The notes beneath the pieces are model-generated. The model did no database searches and was not told where the DNA came from. It saw only the letters and a program-made list of their open reading frames with translations. From Lachnospiraceae bacterium UBA3310 (lineage in GTDB: Bacteria > Bacillota > Clostridia > Lachnospirales > Lachnospiraceae), in assembly GCA_002361355.1 (NCBI GenBank), contig DESQ01000035.1:45510-109509 (forward strand): a stretch of 64,000 nucleotides of DNA. The letters are read 5' to 3'. Position numbers and translations under genes: made by a program. This document shows positions 32,807 to 42,458 of this stretch, in pieces. Each line of letters opens with the position of its first letter. Positions within the stretch are counted from its first letter, which is position 1.

Positions 32807-34624
32807 ATGTCACTGATCAATCCGGGCGCACAGCCTGCCCCGATGCCCACATTCAGACATAAATCCGGAAACACCCGGGAAAAGTTTGTCTCCCCTCTTT
32901 GGTGGGATCTTTTTTTCTTCCTGCTCCTCATCGCCTTTTACGCCCTCCTGCTTACCGTCATAAGACCTGTGGATGGTATCAATGACGACTGGGGCATGTA
33001 CAGCACTCTTTCCGGCGCCTACACCGGAACACCTGACGCTCATGTCATGTTCTTTCTCTATCCTCTGGCATGGCTGCTTTCAAAGCTCTATACGCTATGG
33101 AGCTTCGTTCCCTGGTACGGACTGTTTCAGCACGGCGTACAGATCGCCTGTCTCTTTACCGTCTACCGGCGTTTTTTACGGATCGGACGGAGGCATCACC
33201 CTGATGCTTCCCTCCTGCTGCCGGCTCTGTGCACGTTTGTGCTCCTGTTTTTCGTCGTGGATCTCAATGTACTTTCACAGGCGCAGTACACCACCACCGC
33301 AGGGCTCGCAGCGGCAGCGGCTCTCTTTTGCTTTATCACCTCCCGCGTCAACCAGTCGGTCGCCGGTTTTTTTCTGGACAATGTACCGACGTTCCTCCTG
33401 GCCTGGATTTCCTTCTCCATGCGGCAGAATATTTTTTACCTGATGCTGCCCATGGCCGGTATGCTCTGGCTTTCCAAATGGATTCTGGCAAGCCGGAACC
33501 AATACGAAAACACGGCGTCAAAACTCCTTGGCTTCGCCCTGCTTCTCTGTCTCGGGCTGGGACTTCTTTGGGGCGCCAACGCCGCCGCCTACTCCTCGTC
33601 CGAGTGGTCAGACTTCCGTAAGATCAACCACTACAGGGAACGGGTCGGGGACTTCTACGGCTGGCCGGAATATGAGGAGTGTAAAGACGAACTGCGTGCG
33701 CTTGACATAGATGAGGAAACTTACATGTACCGCCGAAACGGCGCGCCCCACATCGGTTACGATATGAGTGTGGAAGACTGGAAGCAGATGCACGATATCG
33801 CCAGAAGCTGTTATCTGGCACGCACAAGCTTAAAAGACCGGCTCAAAAACATAGCAGTCAGCCTTTTGCAGGTTTTTTTCTACAGAGACGGGATGCAGCC
33901 CGCCAATCTGTTCGCCGGCTTTTTGCTGTTGCTGACGCCGGTATTGATCTTTTTGCGCCGCAACACCCGCGCTCTCTTCGTCTGGCTGATGTACCTCTTT
34001 GGCCGGAGTGTGAGCTGGATCTATGTCCTCTATGAAGGGCGCTTCCCCAAGCGGATCATTCAACCCCTCATCACGGCGGACTGCCTGATTCTTCTGGGTA
34101 TCGTTCTCGCCTTTAACCTGCTGGATACGGAACGGCAGATGGGCTGTTATATCCTCCTCCCGGTTATTCTGGCGCTCGGTGTCCTCTCGGTTTTTGTCAC
34201 CCGAACCAACGTCAGGGAAAATTACCTCGTCCATGAGGAGACATGGCAGGGGCTGAAATCCTACTGTTTTTCCCACCCGGACAACTTTTATATCTGGACT
34301 TACGCCTCCGGCACGCTGGAGCATTTCTGTGAGAGGCCCTTTGCTTCCGGGCAGGACACCTACCAGAATTTTCTCTACACAAACTGGGGCGTGGTGTGCA
34401 ACCCCAACACGCAAAAAAAACTCGCCGCATGGAATATCGGCGAGTTTGGCCGGGATCTGACAGAAAGCGATCACGTCTATTTTATTTTACAGGAGGCGCC
34501 CTACAATGAAGAACATCCCGTGGTCATGTATTTCCGGCACACCTATCAAGTCAGGCTTACAGTTGCCGACACCTTCACCGCCGGGGACACCACCTACATG
34601 GTGTATCAGTTACGCCCCCTCTGA
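32807..34624 (+). CDS. GT-C-like polytopic membrane protein
   Basis: 605 aa from the ATG at 32807 (GAAAGGA upstream; the frame opens at 32771 without a site). The first span (about 36-56) is followed by PVDGINDDWGMYSTL with an acidic pair typical of GT-C catalytic loops. About eleven spans in total with a cytoplasm-to-outside soluble tail of about 120 residues. A second soluble insertion (about 275-330, rich in Y, E and D) lies between spans. The gene is monocistronic on the plus strand; its last 19 bp overlap the convergent DUF6020-like gene. The sugar and acceptor are not predictable. Confidence 0.7.
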   Translation: MSLINPGAQPAPMPTFRHKSGNTREKFVSPLWWDLFFFLLLIAFYALLLTVIRPVDGINDDWGMYSTLSGAYTGTPDAHVMFFLYPLAWLLSKLYTLWSFVPWYGLFQHGVQIACLFTVYRRFLRIGRRHHPDASLLLPALCTFVLLFFVVDLNVLSQAQYTTTAGLAAAAALFCFITSRVNQSVAGFFLDNVPTFLLAWISFSMRQNIFYLMLPMAGMLWLSKWILASRNQYENTASKLLGFALLLCLGLGLLWGANAAAYSSSEWSDFRKINHYRERVGDFYGWPEYEECKDELRALDIDEETYMYRRNGAPHIGYDMSVEDWKQMHDIARSCYLARTSLKDRLKNIAVSLLQVFFYRDGMQPANLFAGFLLLLTPVLIFLRRNTRALFVWLMYLFGRSVSWIYVLYEGRFPKRIIQPLITADCLILLGIVLAFNLLDTERQMGCYILLPVILALGVLSVFVTRTNVRENYLVHEETWQGLKSYCFSHPDNFYIWTYASGTLEHFCERPFASGQDTYQNFLYTNWGVVCNPNTQKKLAAWNIGEFGRDLTESDHVYFILQEAPYNEEHPVVMYFRHTYQVRLTVADTFTAGDTTYMVYQLRPL

Positions 34625-36441
34625 ACACCCTGCCCGAACAACAGCAGCGCCAGCACCACAGTAGACAGCATCAGCGGATACATGTAGCGGGTGAGCACGC
34701 AGGGCCCAAAAAGCAGCGTACCCAAAAGCGCCAGGGAAAACACCGCCGGAAGCAGGCGCACCGGCTTTTTTAACCCGATACAGCAAAGGCAGTAGAACAA
34801 AAGCAGAAACGTGTAAAAAGCCGGCTGCATGACAAGCGCCATGGGCGGACAGTACCGCCAGAGTTCATCGCCCGCCGCAAAGTACCGGTAAAGAGACTGC
34901 AAAATCTGCAGCTTCTGATGCCTCTCATAACCCGGCGCAAGGGCATCCATATAAACCTGCTGGTCGCTCGGATAAGTGATCTGCAGGTATCCTTTTGCAT
35001 AAGAATAGATATCATTCAGATAAGTGGTATCCGTCAAATCCCAGATCCCCTTATTTTTCAAAAGAAACGCTTTCGCATACTCGCCCGGATAACGAACGCC
35101 CAGAGAAATCCACTCTTTTGCAAAATGTCTGAGCGTCTCCTGATCACCGGCGATATCCCTTTTGCTTCTGTCCGCAATGGCGGGCTCATATTCCGGCAGC
35201 CCTTCTTTCCACACCGCCGAAAGCGCTTCCCTGTCCTGCTGCGTCAGCTCCTCCTCATGGTACTGCGCTGCTCTGGCAATCTGCTGGGCCGGAACGCTTA
35301 ACATCTCCCTCGCATAAGTATCGCTGGTGGCAGAGACCGCATGAATCATCCATCCGTTTACCAACAGATACATAAGCAGGGCAGCGCCGTGGCAGACGAG
35401 AAGCCGCCCGCAAAAGAATTTTCTCTTCCATGTGCAGATGGAAACGGCCGCCACATACAAAATCCACGCATAAATGCTGTTATTGCGAAACAAAAGCAAA
35501 AGAACCGTAAGGAGTATATAGCAGACCAGCCACCCCTTACCCGGACATGCCTCTTTTACCGAAAGCTCATAGGCAAATGCCGTAAACACCATCACAAGCG
35601 CCGCATAGATCGTATCCTTTGTGATGGAGACGGCAAGCATGCCGTGGGTGGGAAAAAACGCCGCGCACAAAACGAAAACATAACAGAGCCATTTGGACAC
35701 CCCGCACCGCCCAAGAAACGTGTAAACCCAGGCAAAACATCCCGCCATCACTGCCATCTGTATGAGGGAATAAATCGCAAGCCCGGCTCTGTCCGCGTTT
35801 GAGAAAAAGGGCAGGAACTCCCCCGCCGAAAGACACCCTTTCAACAGCAGCGTATGGATCAGCGGATGATGGGTCGTCAGGCCGCTCACCCTGATCTGAT
35901 CCAACTGGGGAATCACATCGTAGGCCATAATCGCCGGATAGTAGGTGGCAAAGGGAATGCAAAACCCTGCGAAAATCAGCGCAAAAACACAGAGAAACTC
36001 CCTTTTCCCGACTCTGTTTCCCGCTCTGTCCGCCTGTCCATCCCCCGCGCCTTCCGCAGCCCTCTGCGCCAGAGAAAAGAGCATATTTTGCCCCGCAAAA
36101 GCGGCGGGCGTCAGGCAGGCCACCCAGACAGCGGCCTCCAATGCGCTTCCCATCCCGGCATGACTCCAATAAAGTCCCAGCACCTGCAGCGCCGTGAAAC
36201 CAGCCGCCAGCAAAATCCGAACCCGGACAGAAAAAAAGACCTCCTCGAAAAACAAAGCCTTTTTCCACAGACAATATAGGCCAAACAATAAGGCCAGCGG
36301 GAAAATCCCCATGGTGTACACGCTCCCCGCCTGACGAAGGAGCAGAAAAATCCGCCCCGCGCACAAAAGCGATGCAAGCGCACAGCACACCGTAACCGCA
36401 AGTTTTCCCGCCGGTAACGCTTCCCTTCTTTTTTCCATCAT
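34606..36441 (-). CDS. DUF6020-like GT-C membrane protein
   Basis: 611 aa with about twelve hydrophobic segments. An external loop holds YPAIMAYDVIPQLDQI and LTTHHPLIHTLLL, the pattern of DUF6020 family proteins, which resemble GT39-type glycosyltransferases. A loop near residues 395-515 (QQIARAAQYHEEEL, YLQITYPSDQQVYMDAL) is extracellular. The start overlaps the stop of the GtrB-like GT2 gene by 4 bp (ATGA), making a GtrB-GT-C couple. The GT2 should supply the lipid-linked sugar this protein uses. Confidence 0.75.
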   Translation of the reverse strand: MMEKRREALPAGKLAVTVCCALASLLCAGRIFLLLRQAGSVYTMGIFPLALLFGLYCLWKKALFFEEVFFSVRVRILLAAGFTALQVLGLYWSHAGMGSALEAAVWVACLTPAAFAGQNMLFSLAQRAAEGAGDGQADRAGNRVGKREFLCVFALIFAGFCIPFATYYPAIMAYDVIPQLDQIRVSGLTTHHPLIHTLLLKGCLSAGEFLPFFSNADRAGLAIYSLIQMAVMAGCFAWVYTFLGRCGVSKWLCYVFVLCAAFFPTHGMLAVSITKDTIYAALVMVFTAFAYELSVKEACPGKGWLVCYILLTVLLLLFRNNSIYAWILYVAAVSICTWKRKFFCGRLLVCHGAALLMYLLVNGWMIHAVSATSDTYAREMLSVPAQQIARAAQYHEEELTQQDREALSAVWKEGLPEYEPAIADRSKRDIAGDQETLRHFAKEWISLGVRYPGEYAKAFLLKNKGIWDLTDTTYLNDIYSYAKGYLQITYPSDQQVYMDALAPGYERHQKLQILQSLYRYFAAGDELWRYCPPMALVMQPAFYTFLLLFYCLCCIGLKKPVRLLPAVFSLALLGTLLFGPCVLTRYMYPLMLSTVVLALLLFGQGVQRGRN

Positions 36442-37376
36442 GACTTCTCCCGCACCCGCCTCGTCACAAGCGTCAGACGGTATTCAAAGTCGCGCCTGTT
36501 TTTCAGCGCCATATTAGACAGCATCAAACCCGTAAACAGAGACTGGATGGCCGCCAGCGCGATGAAACCGCAGACAAAAAGCGTGGGAAACCGGTCTACC
36601 ATTCCCGTCTCGATATAAGTGATCAAAATCGGAACAAAAAGCACCACTGAAAGAAGCGTCAGAATCGCGGAGCATATGCCAAAAAAGCCGAAAGGCTTAT
36701 AGTCCCGATAAAGTTTTAAAATCGTGTGAAGCACTTTAAACCCGTCCGAGAAGGTATTTAACTTTGATTCGCTTCCCTCCGGCCTGTCGCGGTAATCCAC
36801 AATCACATTCTCGATCTGCATGTTGTTGTAGACTGCGTGTATGGTCATCTCCGTCTCAATCTCAAATCCGGTGGAAAGTACGGGAAACGTCTTTACAAAC
36901 CCATAACTGAATGCGCGGTATCCCGTCATAATATCCTTGATGTCACAGCGGAAAAGCCGGTTGATACTCCCACGCACAACGGAATTGCCCAGATTGTGAA
37001 AAGGCCTCTTATTTTCCGTAAAATAGGTGGAGGAAAGTCTGTCTCCCACTACCATATCCGCATTGTGGGAAAGCACCAGTTCCGCCATCTGTCCGGCGTA
37101 CTCCATGGGATATGTGTCGTCGCCGTCCACCATGATATAGCACTCCGCCTCTATCTCGCGAAACATCCTGCGGATCACGTTGCCTTTGCCCTGCATATGC
37201 TCATAACGGATCACCGCGCCGGCGTCCCTCGCAAGCTCCACCGTGCGGTCGCTGGAATTATTGTCATAGACGTAGATCACCGCGTCGGGAAGCGCTTCCC
37301 TGGCGTCCTTCACCACCTTCGCAATGGTCTTCTCCTCATTATAACAGGGAATCAATACTGCTATCTTGTCCATCAT
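36438..37376 (-). CDS. GtrB-like GT2 glycosyltransferase with two C-terminal membrane spans
   Basis: 312 aa. GT-A fold motifs: VLIPCYNEEKTI, VYDNNSSDRT and the metal-binding DGDDTYP. After about residue 225 come two membrane spans (GFFGICSAILTLLSVV and LFVCGFIALAAIQSLF), the layout of GtrB / DPM1-like enzymes that put a sugar on polyprenyl phosphate. VDYRDRPEGSESKL is typical of the branch acting on undecaprenyl phosphate. GGAGACGG lies before the ATG. It is translationally coupled to the DUF6020 GT-C gene and follows an MBOAT gene by 73 bp. Confidence 0.88.
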   Translation of the reverse strand: MMDKIAVLIPCYNEEKTIAKVVKDAREALPDAVIYVYDNNSSDRTVELARDAGAVIRYEHMQGKGNVIRRMFREIEAECYIMVDGDDTYPMEYAGQMAELVLSHNADMVVGDRLSSTYFTENKRPFHNLGNSVVRGSINRLFRCDIKDIMTGYRAFSYGFVKTFPVLSTGFEIETEMTIHAVYNNMQIENVIVDYRDRPEGSESKLNTFSDGFKVLHTILKLYRDYKPFGFFGICSAILTLLSVVLFVPILITYIETGMVDRFPTLFVCGFIALAAIQSLFTGLMLSNMALKNRRDFEYRLTLVTRRVREKS

Positions 37377-37449
37377 CCGTCTCCTATGTCAAATATTTCC
37401 TATCTGTATACAGTCTACCATAAAAAACCATTCATTACTATCAGATTTT

Positions 37450-38985
37450 CTAAAAGCCCTGATAAATAAACTCCGCCGCGCTGTACCCCGGCCCATAATA
37501 ACCAAGAAGGATCACGGCAAACAAAAGCGCATACCAGATCATCCAGCGCAGGGGCAGCGGTCTTTTCGCAATCCGATCCCGCACCGGCTCCTTACGGCCG
37601 GCAAGAGACACCGCCCACAGCAGAAAGAGCGAGAGAATCATCACCGCCGTCTCTATCCCGTCAAGTCCCAGTTCCAAAAGGCCGCCGTCCCAGAGAATAT
37701 GCGGATTCCACACACACACCGCTCCCCGCAGCATGGAGAGCGCATCCCCCACCGAGGAGGCGCGGAAAAAAAGATCGCCGATGCACACCAAAAAGAAGGT
37801 GCGCAGAATACGGACGCCTGCCACAAACATGCCCTCCGCGTGGATGTGAAGCCGTTCCATCGCGCGCGCGCAGGGCGGCGCCAAAAGCTCCTCCGTCACA
37901 ATATAAAACCAGTGCAGTAACCCGGAACCAATCACAAACTTCCAGTCACCGCCATGCCAGACGCCCACCGTCAGCCACAACACAAACATGGCCGCAAAGG
38001 TAGCGTACTGCTTTCCCCGTTTTTTGCCAAATTTCTTCCTGAAAGACTGGTTCAGGTTCGTAAAGAGTTTTGACCTGAGAAGCGGATAAAAAACATAATC
38101 TTTCATCCAGATGCCCAGCGTGATGTGCCATCTGCGCCAATACTCTGCCACGCTCTTTGAGAAGAAGGGCGTCTGAAAGTTCTCCGGCAGGATGATTCCA
38201 AGGCTCTCCGACAGTCCCAGCACGATATCCATGCAGCCTGAGAAATCCGTGTAAAGCTGGAACGCATAGCAGGCGGTCGCCACCCAGATATAAGCGCCGG
38301 GATATCTCTCATAATCCCCGTAGACCGTATTCACCAAAACTCCCAGCCGCTCAGAGATCACAAGCTTCTTAAAAAAGCCCCACGCCATCCGCTGTAAGCC
38401 CCGCGTCACCTGTCTGTAATCAAAAGCATGTGGCTCAAAAAACTGCGCCGCATGCTCCCTGTATTTTAAGATCGGCCCGGAAATCAGGTTCGGAAAATAC
38501 AGGCCATAAAGCGCCAGTTTCAAGCCGTTTTCCTGATGTTTCGCAAGCCCGTAATAGACATCGATCACATAGCCCAGAAGGGAAAAGGTGTAAAAACTCA
38601 CTCCCAGCGGCACCAGAAAATCCACCCCGGAAATCAGCTTTTGGGGGGCGCCGAGAAGATACGCCACGCCATCTACCGTATTGATCAGGAAATTCACATA
38701 TTTCAGAACGAAAAGGATCCCGATATTGACCGCGATGGTCATCAGCAGGATGCCCCTGCGCTTTTTTTCCTCTCCTGCGGGCGTCTTCGAAAGAAGCCTT
38801 GTCCCCGCATAACAGGCGCTCACGGACACGATCGGGTAGAGAATCAGCGCCCACTGCCCCGCAAGCAGACAGTAAGCCACACTGCACAACAAAAGAAAGC
38901 CCCATTGTAATTTACGGGGAATACTGTAATATACAAGTAAAAGTACTGCAAAAAAACACAAAAAATAAAAAGAGGTAATCGCCAT
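37450..38985 (-). CDS. MBOAT-family O-acyltransferase, copy 3 (no adjacent SGNH partner)
   Basis: 511 aa, about ten spans. Motifs: LVPLGVSFYTFSLLGYVIDV, FPNLISGPILKY, LYTDFSGCMDIVLGLS, YWRRWHITLGIWMKDYVFYPLL and LTVGVWHGGDWKFVI with the essential His. It is the most divergent copy: the usual IPLGGNR is replaced by YPLLRSKLFTNLNQ, giving a longer loop before the His. It has no SGNH gene beside it, so it may share the partner at 40536, on the other side of the shared promoter region, or act alone as DltB does with DltD elsewhere. Confidence 0.88.
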   Translation of the reverse strand: MAITSFYFLCFFAVLLLVYYSIPRKLQWGFLLLCSVAYCLLAGQWALILYPIVSVSACYAGTRLLSKTPAGEEKKRRGILLMTIAVNIGILFVLKYVNFLINTVDGVAYLLGAPQKLISGVDFLVPLGVSFYTFSLLGYVIDVYYGLAKHQENGLKLALYGLYFPNLISGPILKYREHAAQFFEPHAFDYRQVTRGLQRMAWGFFKKLVISERLGVLVNTVYGDYERYPGAYIWVATACYAFQLYTDFSGCMDIVLGLSESLGIILPENFQTPFFSKSVAEYWRRWHITLGIWMKDYVFYPLLRSKLFTNLNQSFRKKFGKKRGKQYATFAAMFVLWLTVGVWHGGDWKFVIGSGLLHWFYIVTEELLAPPCARAMERLHIHAEGMFVAGVRILRTFFLVCIGDLFFRASSVGDALSMLRGAVCVWNPHILWDGGLLELGLDGIETAVMILSLFLLWAVSLAGRKEPVRDRIAKRPLPLRWMIWYALLFAVILLGYYGPGYSAAEFIYQGF

Positions 38986-39000
38986 TTTCCTGTTCCTAAC

Positions 39001-39029
39001 TTGTTTTTCTTCTGCGCCTATTATATCAT
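39001..39029 (+). promoter_or_regulatory. Promoter for MBOAT copy 4
   Basis: TTGTTT (39001-39006), 17-bp spacer, TATCAT (39024-39029), 46 bp before the ATG at 39075. Its -10 shares bases with the opposite promoter (39020-39048). Confidence 0.6.
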
Positions 39030-39048
39030 AAATTAGAATACTAAGAAA
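39020..39048 (-). promoter_or_regulatory. Promoter for MBOAT copy 3
   Basis: On the minus strand: TTTCTT (39048-39043), 17-bp spacer, TATAAT (39025-39020) preceded by TGA (extended -10). The two -10 boxes of the divergent promoters overlap by two bases, so only one RNA polymerase can open the region at a time. Confidence 0.65.
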
Positions 39049-39074
39049 CCTTTTGGGCAGAATCGGAGGTATCC

Positions 39075-40520
39075 ATGCTTTTTAATTCCATGACCTTCGC
39101 GGTCTTTTTGATTGCAGTGTTTCTTTTATACCATATCGTACCTGCCAGATACCGGTGGATTTTCCTGCTGGCGGCAAGCTACGTTTTCTACATGAATTTA
39201 CATGTAGCCTACGGACTTTTGCTCTTTTTTACCACCGTTCTCACTTATTTCCTGGCTCTTTGTCTGGAAAAAGCGGCGGACAGCCATGCAAAAAAGCGCT
39301 GTCTTCTCGGCGGCGTCCTGCCCCTTGTGGGGATTCTGCTTGTCTTTAAGCTGGGCGCGCCCGCGATCAGCCGGCTCAACGCGCTGGCCGATGCCGGACG
39401 GCTGTCCATGCAGCCCCTGACCATAAAGATCCTGCTGCCCGCAGGCGTCTCCTTCTACTTCTTCCAGTCCATGGGCTACCTGATCGACGTATATCGGGGA
39501 AAAAGCAGGGCGGAACGGCATTTCGGCTATTACGCCCTCTTTGTCTCCTTCTTTCCCCAACTGCTGGCAGGCCCCATCGGCAGGGCGGACGCGCTTTTGC
39601 CGCAGTTAAAAAGGGAGCGTACCTTTGACTACCAAAATGTGACCTACGGGCTAAAGCTGATGGCCTGGGGCTATTTTAAAAAGCTGGTGATCGCCGATGT
39701 CTTTGCCACGGTGGTGGACAAAGTGTATGATAACCCTTACAGCTATGTGGGCCTTGTCTTTATTATTACCACAGTCATGTTTGCCATCGAAATTTACTGC
39801 GATTTCTCCGGCTACTCGGACATCGCCATCGGCTGCGCCAGACTTTTCGGCATCGAACTGATGACCAACTTCAAAAACCCGTACTTTTCTTTTTCCATCC
39901 GGGAATTTTGGAGCCGCTGGCACATCTCCCTCTCCACATGGTTTCGCGACTATGTGTACATTCCCCTTGGCGGCAGCCGGGTGGGACGCTTTCGGCACTG
40001 CCTGAACCTCCTGCTCACCTTTCTGGTCAGCGGTTTCTGGCATGGCAGCAGCCTCACCTACCTTCTCTGGGGTGCGGTTCACGGCATTTTACAGATTATA
40101 GAAACCCTTCTCTACCCGAAGACGAAGCGGGGCGTCCCCCTCACCCATAAAAAGCACTGGTGGCAGCTTCCGCTCACCTTTGCGCTTCTGTGCTTTACCT
40201 GGATCTTTTTCCGGGCAAACACCATGCAGGACGCCTTCTGGATTATCTCGAGGCTGTTCTGGGACATCGGCCGCCCTTTCAATTACTTAAAAACCGCCGT
40301 GATCTGTCTGGATATGTCCTACCTGTCCATGTTCGGCATGGCGCTCTCGGCACTGGTTCTTTTTATCTGGGATCTTTTGTCCCTGAAACAGGACGTGATC
40401 GAGTTGGTCTCCCGGCAAAAATGCCTGGTTCGCTGGGCTTTGTACGTGCTTCTTTTGGTGGCGATCGCCCTGTTTTCTTATAAAGGAATTGCCACGGAAT
40501 TTATATACTTTCAATTCTAG
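39075..40520 (+). CDS. MBOAT-family O-acyltransferase, copy 4
   Basis: 481 aa, start MLFNSMTF with GGAGG upstream. Motifs: LLPAGVSFYFFQSMGYLIDV, SFFPQLLAGPIGRA, IYCDFSGYSDIAIGCARLFG, FWSRWHISLSTWFRDYVYIPLGG and SGFWHGSSLTYLLWG with the essential His. About ten spans. Its SGNH partner starts 15 bp downstream. The cytoplasmic acyl donor is unknown; acetyl-CoA is usual, an acyl-ACP is possible given the ACP at 29273. Confidence 0.92.
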   Translation: MLFNSMTFAVFLIAVFLLYHIVPARYRWIFLLAASYVFYMNLHVAYGLLLFFTTVLTYFLALCLEKAADSHAKKRCLLGGVLPLVGILLVFKLGAPAISRLNALADAGRLSMQPLTIKILLPAGVSFYFFQSMGYLIDVYRGKSRAERHFGYYALFVSFFPQLLAGPIGRADALLPQLKRERTFDYQNVTYGLKLMAWGYFKKLVIADVFATVVDKVYDNPYSYVGLVFIITTVMFAIEIYCDFSGYSDIAIGCARLFGIELMTNFKNPYFSFSIREFWSRWHISLSTWFRDYVYIPLGGSRVGRFRHCLNLLLTFLVSGFWHGSSLTYLLWGAVHGILQIIETLLYPKTKRGVPLTHKKHWWQLPLTFALLCFTWIFFRANTMQDAFWIISRLFWDIGRPFNYLKTAVICLDMSYLSMFGMALSALVLFIWDLLSLKQDVIELVSRQKCLVRWALYVLLLVAIALFSYKGIATEFIYFQF

Positions 40521-40535
40521 CGGAAAGGAAACGAT

Positions 40536-41513
40536 ATGAAAGCGAGAAAAGAGATCATAACCTTTATCATAAAGTGCACCGCCATCCCCGCAGCGGCTGT
40601 TCTGCTCCTTTATCTGCTGAACATCCCCTACCGGAAAATCGACGACGATAAATACAGGGATCTTTGGAATCTGCGGATGCTGGGAAACCAGATCGACCAT
40701 GTGGAAATTGCCAATGTGGGAAGCTCCCACGGTGCCTATGACTTTACCTACGACGAGCTGACCAGGGAAGGTTACTCCTGCTTCAATTTCGGCAATGTGA
40801 GCCAGACCTACGCCTACGATCTGGCACTGTTAAAAGAATACGGGGAATACCTCGACAACGACTGTGTGCTTTTCATCCCTGTCTCCTACTTCTCCTTCAA
40901 CAATGAGACGGTGAACGAGAGCGAGGCGCAGGCTTTGTCCGTCAAATACTATCACTGCCTTTCCCCGAAAAACATTCCTGACTACGACCTCTTTACAGAT
41001 ATCGTGACTGCCAGATTTCCCATTTTATCGGCAGGCGAGGATATGATACAGCTTCTGCCGGGCAAACTCACCGCCTTTGCCAAGGAGGAAGAGGGCGGCG
41101 CGCCGGAAATGGACGAAGCCGCCGTGGCGGAATTTGCGAACCGTGCCGCCGCGCGCTTTGACAGGCATTTTAACAATAAGGATACTTATTTTTTACCAGA
41201 GCGCGAGGCGCAGCTTCGGGAAGTGATCGGCTACTGCAAAGAGCGCGGGATTACCCCCGTGCTCATCACCACGCCCTTCTCATCCTATTACAACGATCCG
41301 GTGCCGGAAGACTTTCTTGACCGCTTCCACAGCACCATCAACCAGATCGCATCTGACACAGGTGTCAATTATTATGATTACTCTCACGACGACCGGTTTA
41401 TGGAAAATCTGGCCCTGTTCTCCGACTCCGACCACCTGAACGAGGAGGGGGCTGACTATTTCATGGAAATTCTGGAGGAGGAGATACCGGAACTGAAAGA
41501 ATTTCTCCGGTAG
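40536..41513 (+). CDS. SGNH/DltD-like partner of MBOAT copy 4
   Basis: 325 aa with one N-terminal span (about 8-28) and an extracellular domain. NVGSSHGAYDF gives the SGNH nucleophile Ser with the S-H pair and FSDSDHLNEEGADYF the C-terminal Asp-His. It belongs to the same broad group as the proteins at 10586, 15231 and 61586 but is shorter, without the C-terminal extension of the 15231/61586 type. AAAGGA precedes the ATG. Likely transfers or trims acyl groups brought across by MBOAT copy 4. Ends 15 bp from the convergent YdjC gene. Confidence 0.8.
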   Translation: MKARKEIITFIIKCTAIPAAAVLLLYLLNIPYRKIDDDKYRDLWNLRMLGNQIDHVEIANVGSSHGAYDFTYDELTREGYSCFNFGNVSQTYAYDLALLKEYGEYLDNDCVLFIPVSYFSFNNETVNESEAQALSVKYYHCLSPKNIPDYDLFTDIVTARFPILSAGEDMIQLLPGKLTAFAKEEEGGAPEMDEAAVAEFANRAAARFDRHFNNKDTYFLPEREAQLREVIGYCKERGITPVLITTPFSSYYNDPVPEDFLDRFHSTINQIASDTGVNYYDYSHDDRFMENLALFSDSDHLNEEGADYFMEILEEEIPELKEFLR

Positions 41514-41528
41514 GCAAAAAACCTTCCC

Positions 41529-42458
41529 TCACCATTTCATGTTGAGAACCGCATCCATCTCCACATGACGGTCTCCGCGCAGATAAAAGTCCTGCGCCGC
41601 CTCTCCTGCAATTTCAGACGTGACCTCCTCCGGCAGGGTAAGACCCGGATGAAAGAGAATTTCCAGTCTCCTTTCGTCTTTCCCCGCCTTCTTTTGCATC
41701 TTCCCATAGAGCTTCCCGATCCTCTGCCTGTCCATACGGCCGCTCATCACAAGCCCCCAGAGATACATCTGCTCCATCCCGTGCACACGGCAATAACGGT
41801 CTACTTTGTAGGAGTAGAGCGCCAGAAGGCGGTTTTTCACAAAGTTGACCGGGCGGTAGGTTTTATATAATGACACATCTGTCAGAAATACACCCAGCAC
41901 CTCCTTGGAGTTGCGGATGTACTCTACCTCATACCCCTCCTCAGAAATCACCTCCAAGACTGCCTCCCACACCACAGGAATCATATGGGCATGCTGGTGG
42001 CTGTCGATCCGGATGCCTTTCTGTTTGCAGGAAACGCCCGCTTTCTTTGCAATCGCCATGCATTTTTCAATCGCTTCCTGCGTCCTTGCAATCTGTGCCT
42101 TGATTTCTCTCTTTAGCTGGGTCTTGATTTTCTTTCGTTTTCCGGGCAGATAGGATGCCGAAAAAAGGCCGCCCCAGCCAAGTCCCATCAAGCCGCTGTC
42201 GGGCTTTGTCAAATCGGGAACCGCCTCTTTTCCGGCCAGGCTTCTTCCCTCCACAAAATCAAGATGTACCGACAATAGCGGCAGAAAGGGGAGCTTTGGT
42301 ATCTCCTCGTAAAAGAGCGCCATGCATGCCTCAAAACAGCTCATATTTGGCACAATGCTGACGCTGTCCAGTTTTCCCGCCCGCATGCATGCCAGCATAT
42401 CCTTTGAAGTGTTTAGCGTAAGCGCATAATCATCCGCGTGAATATCCGGTCTACTCAT
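41529..42458 (-). CDS. YdjC/ChbG/HpnK-family carbohydrate deacetylase
   Basis: 309 aa from the ATG at 42458 (AAGGAGGG 8 nt upstream; longer frames lack a site). IHADDYALT carries the metal-binding Asp pair, VHLDFVEG and IDSHQHAHMIP the histidines: the full YdjC signature. Characterised members remove acetyl from N-acetylglucosamine disaccharides or a hopanoid-linked sugar. It overlaps the upstream GT-C gene by 8 bp and ends the uronate operon, the position that ArnD-type deformylases take in aminoarabinose loci. No signal peptide, so it acts on a cytoplasmic, probably lipid-linked or nucleotide-linked sugar. Confidence 0.88.
   Translation of the reverse strand: MSRPDIHADDYALTLNTSKDMLACMRAGKLDSVSIVPNMSCFEACMALFYEEIPKLPFLPLLSVHLDFVEGRSLAGKEAVPDLTKPDSGLMGLGWGGLFSASYLPGKRKKIKTQLKREIKAQIARTQEAIEKCMAIAKKAGVSCKQKGIRIDSHQHAHMIPVVWEAVLEVISEEGYEVEYIRNSKEVLGVFLTDVSLYKTYRPVNFVKNRLLALYSYKVDRYCRVHGMEQMYLWGLVMSGRMDRQRIGKLYGKMQKKAGKDERRLEILFHPGLTLPEEVTSEIAGEAAQDFYLRGDRHVEMDAVLNMKW

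Noticed and set aside
37377..37449. Palindrome CTGTATACAG between MBOAT 3 and the GT2 gene as operator
   Set aside because: Single 10-bp palindrome in AT-rich DNA without a matching promoter or second copy; chance is likely.
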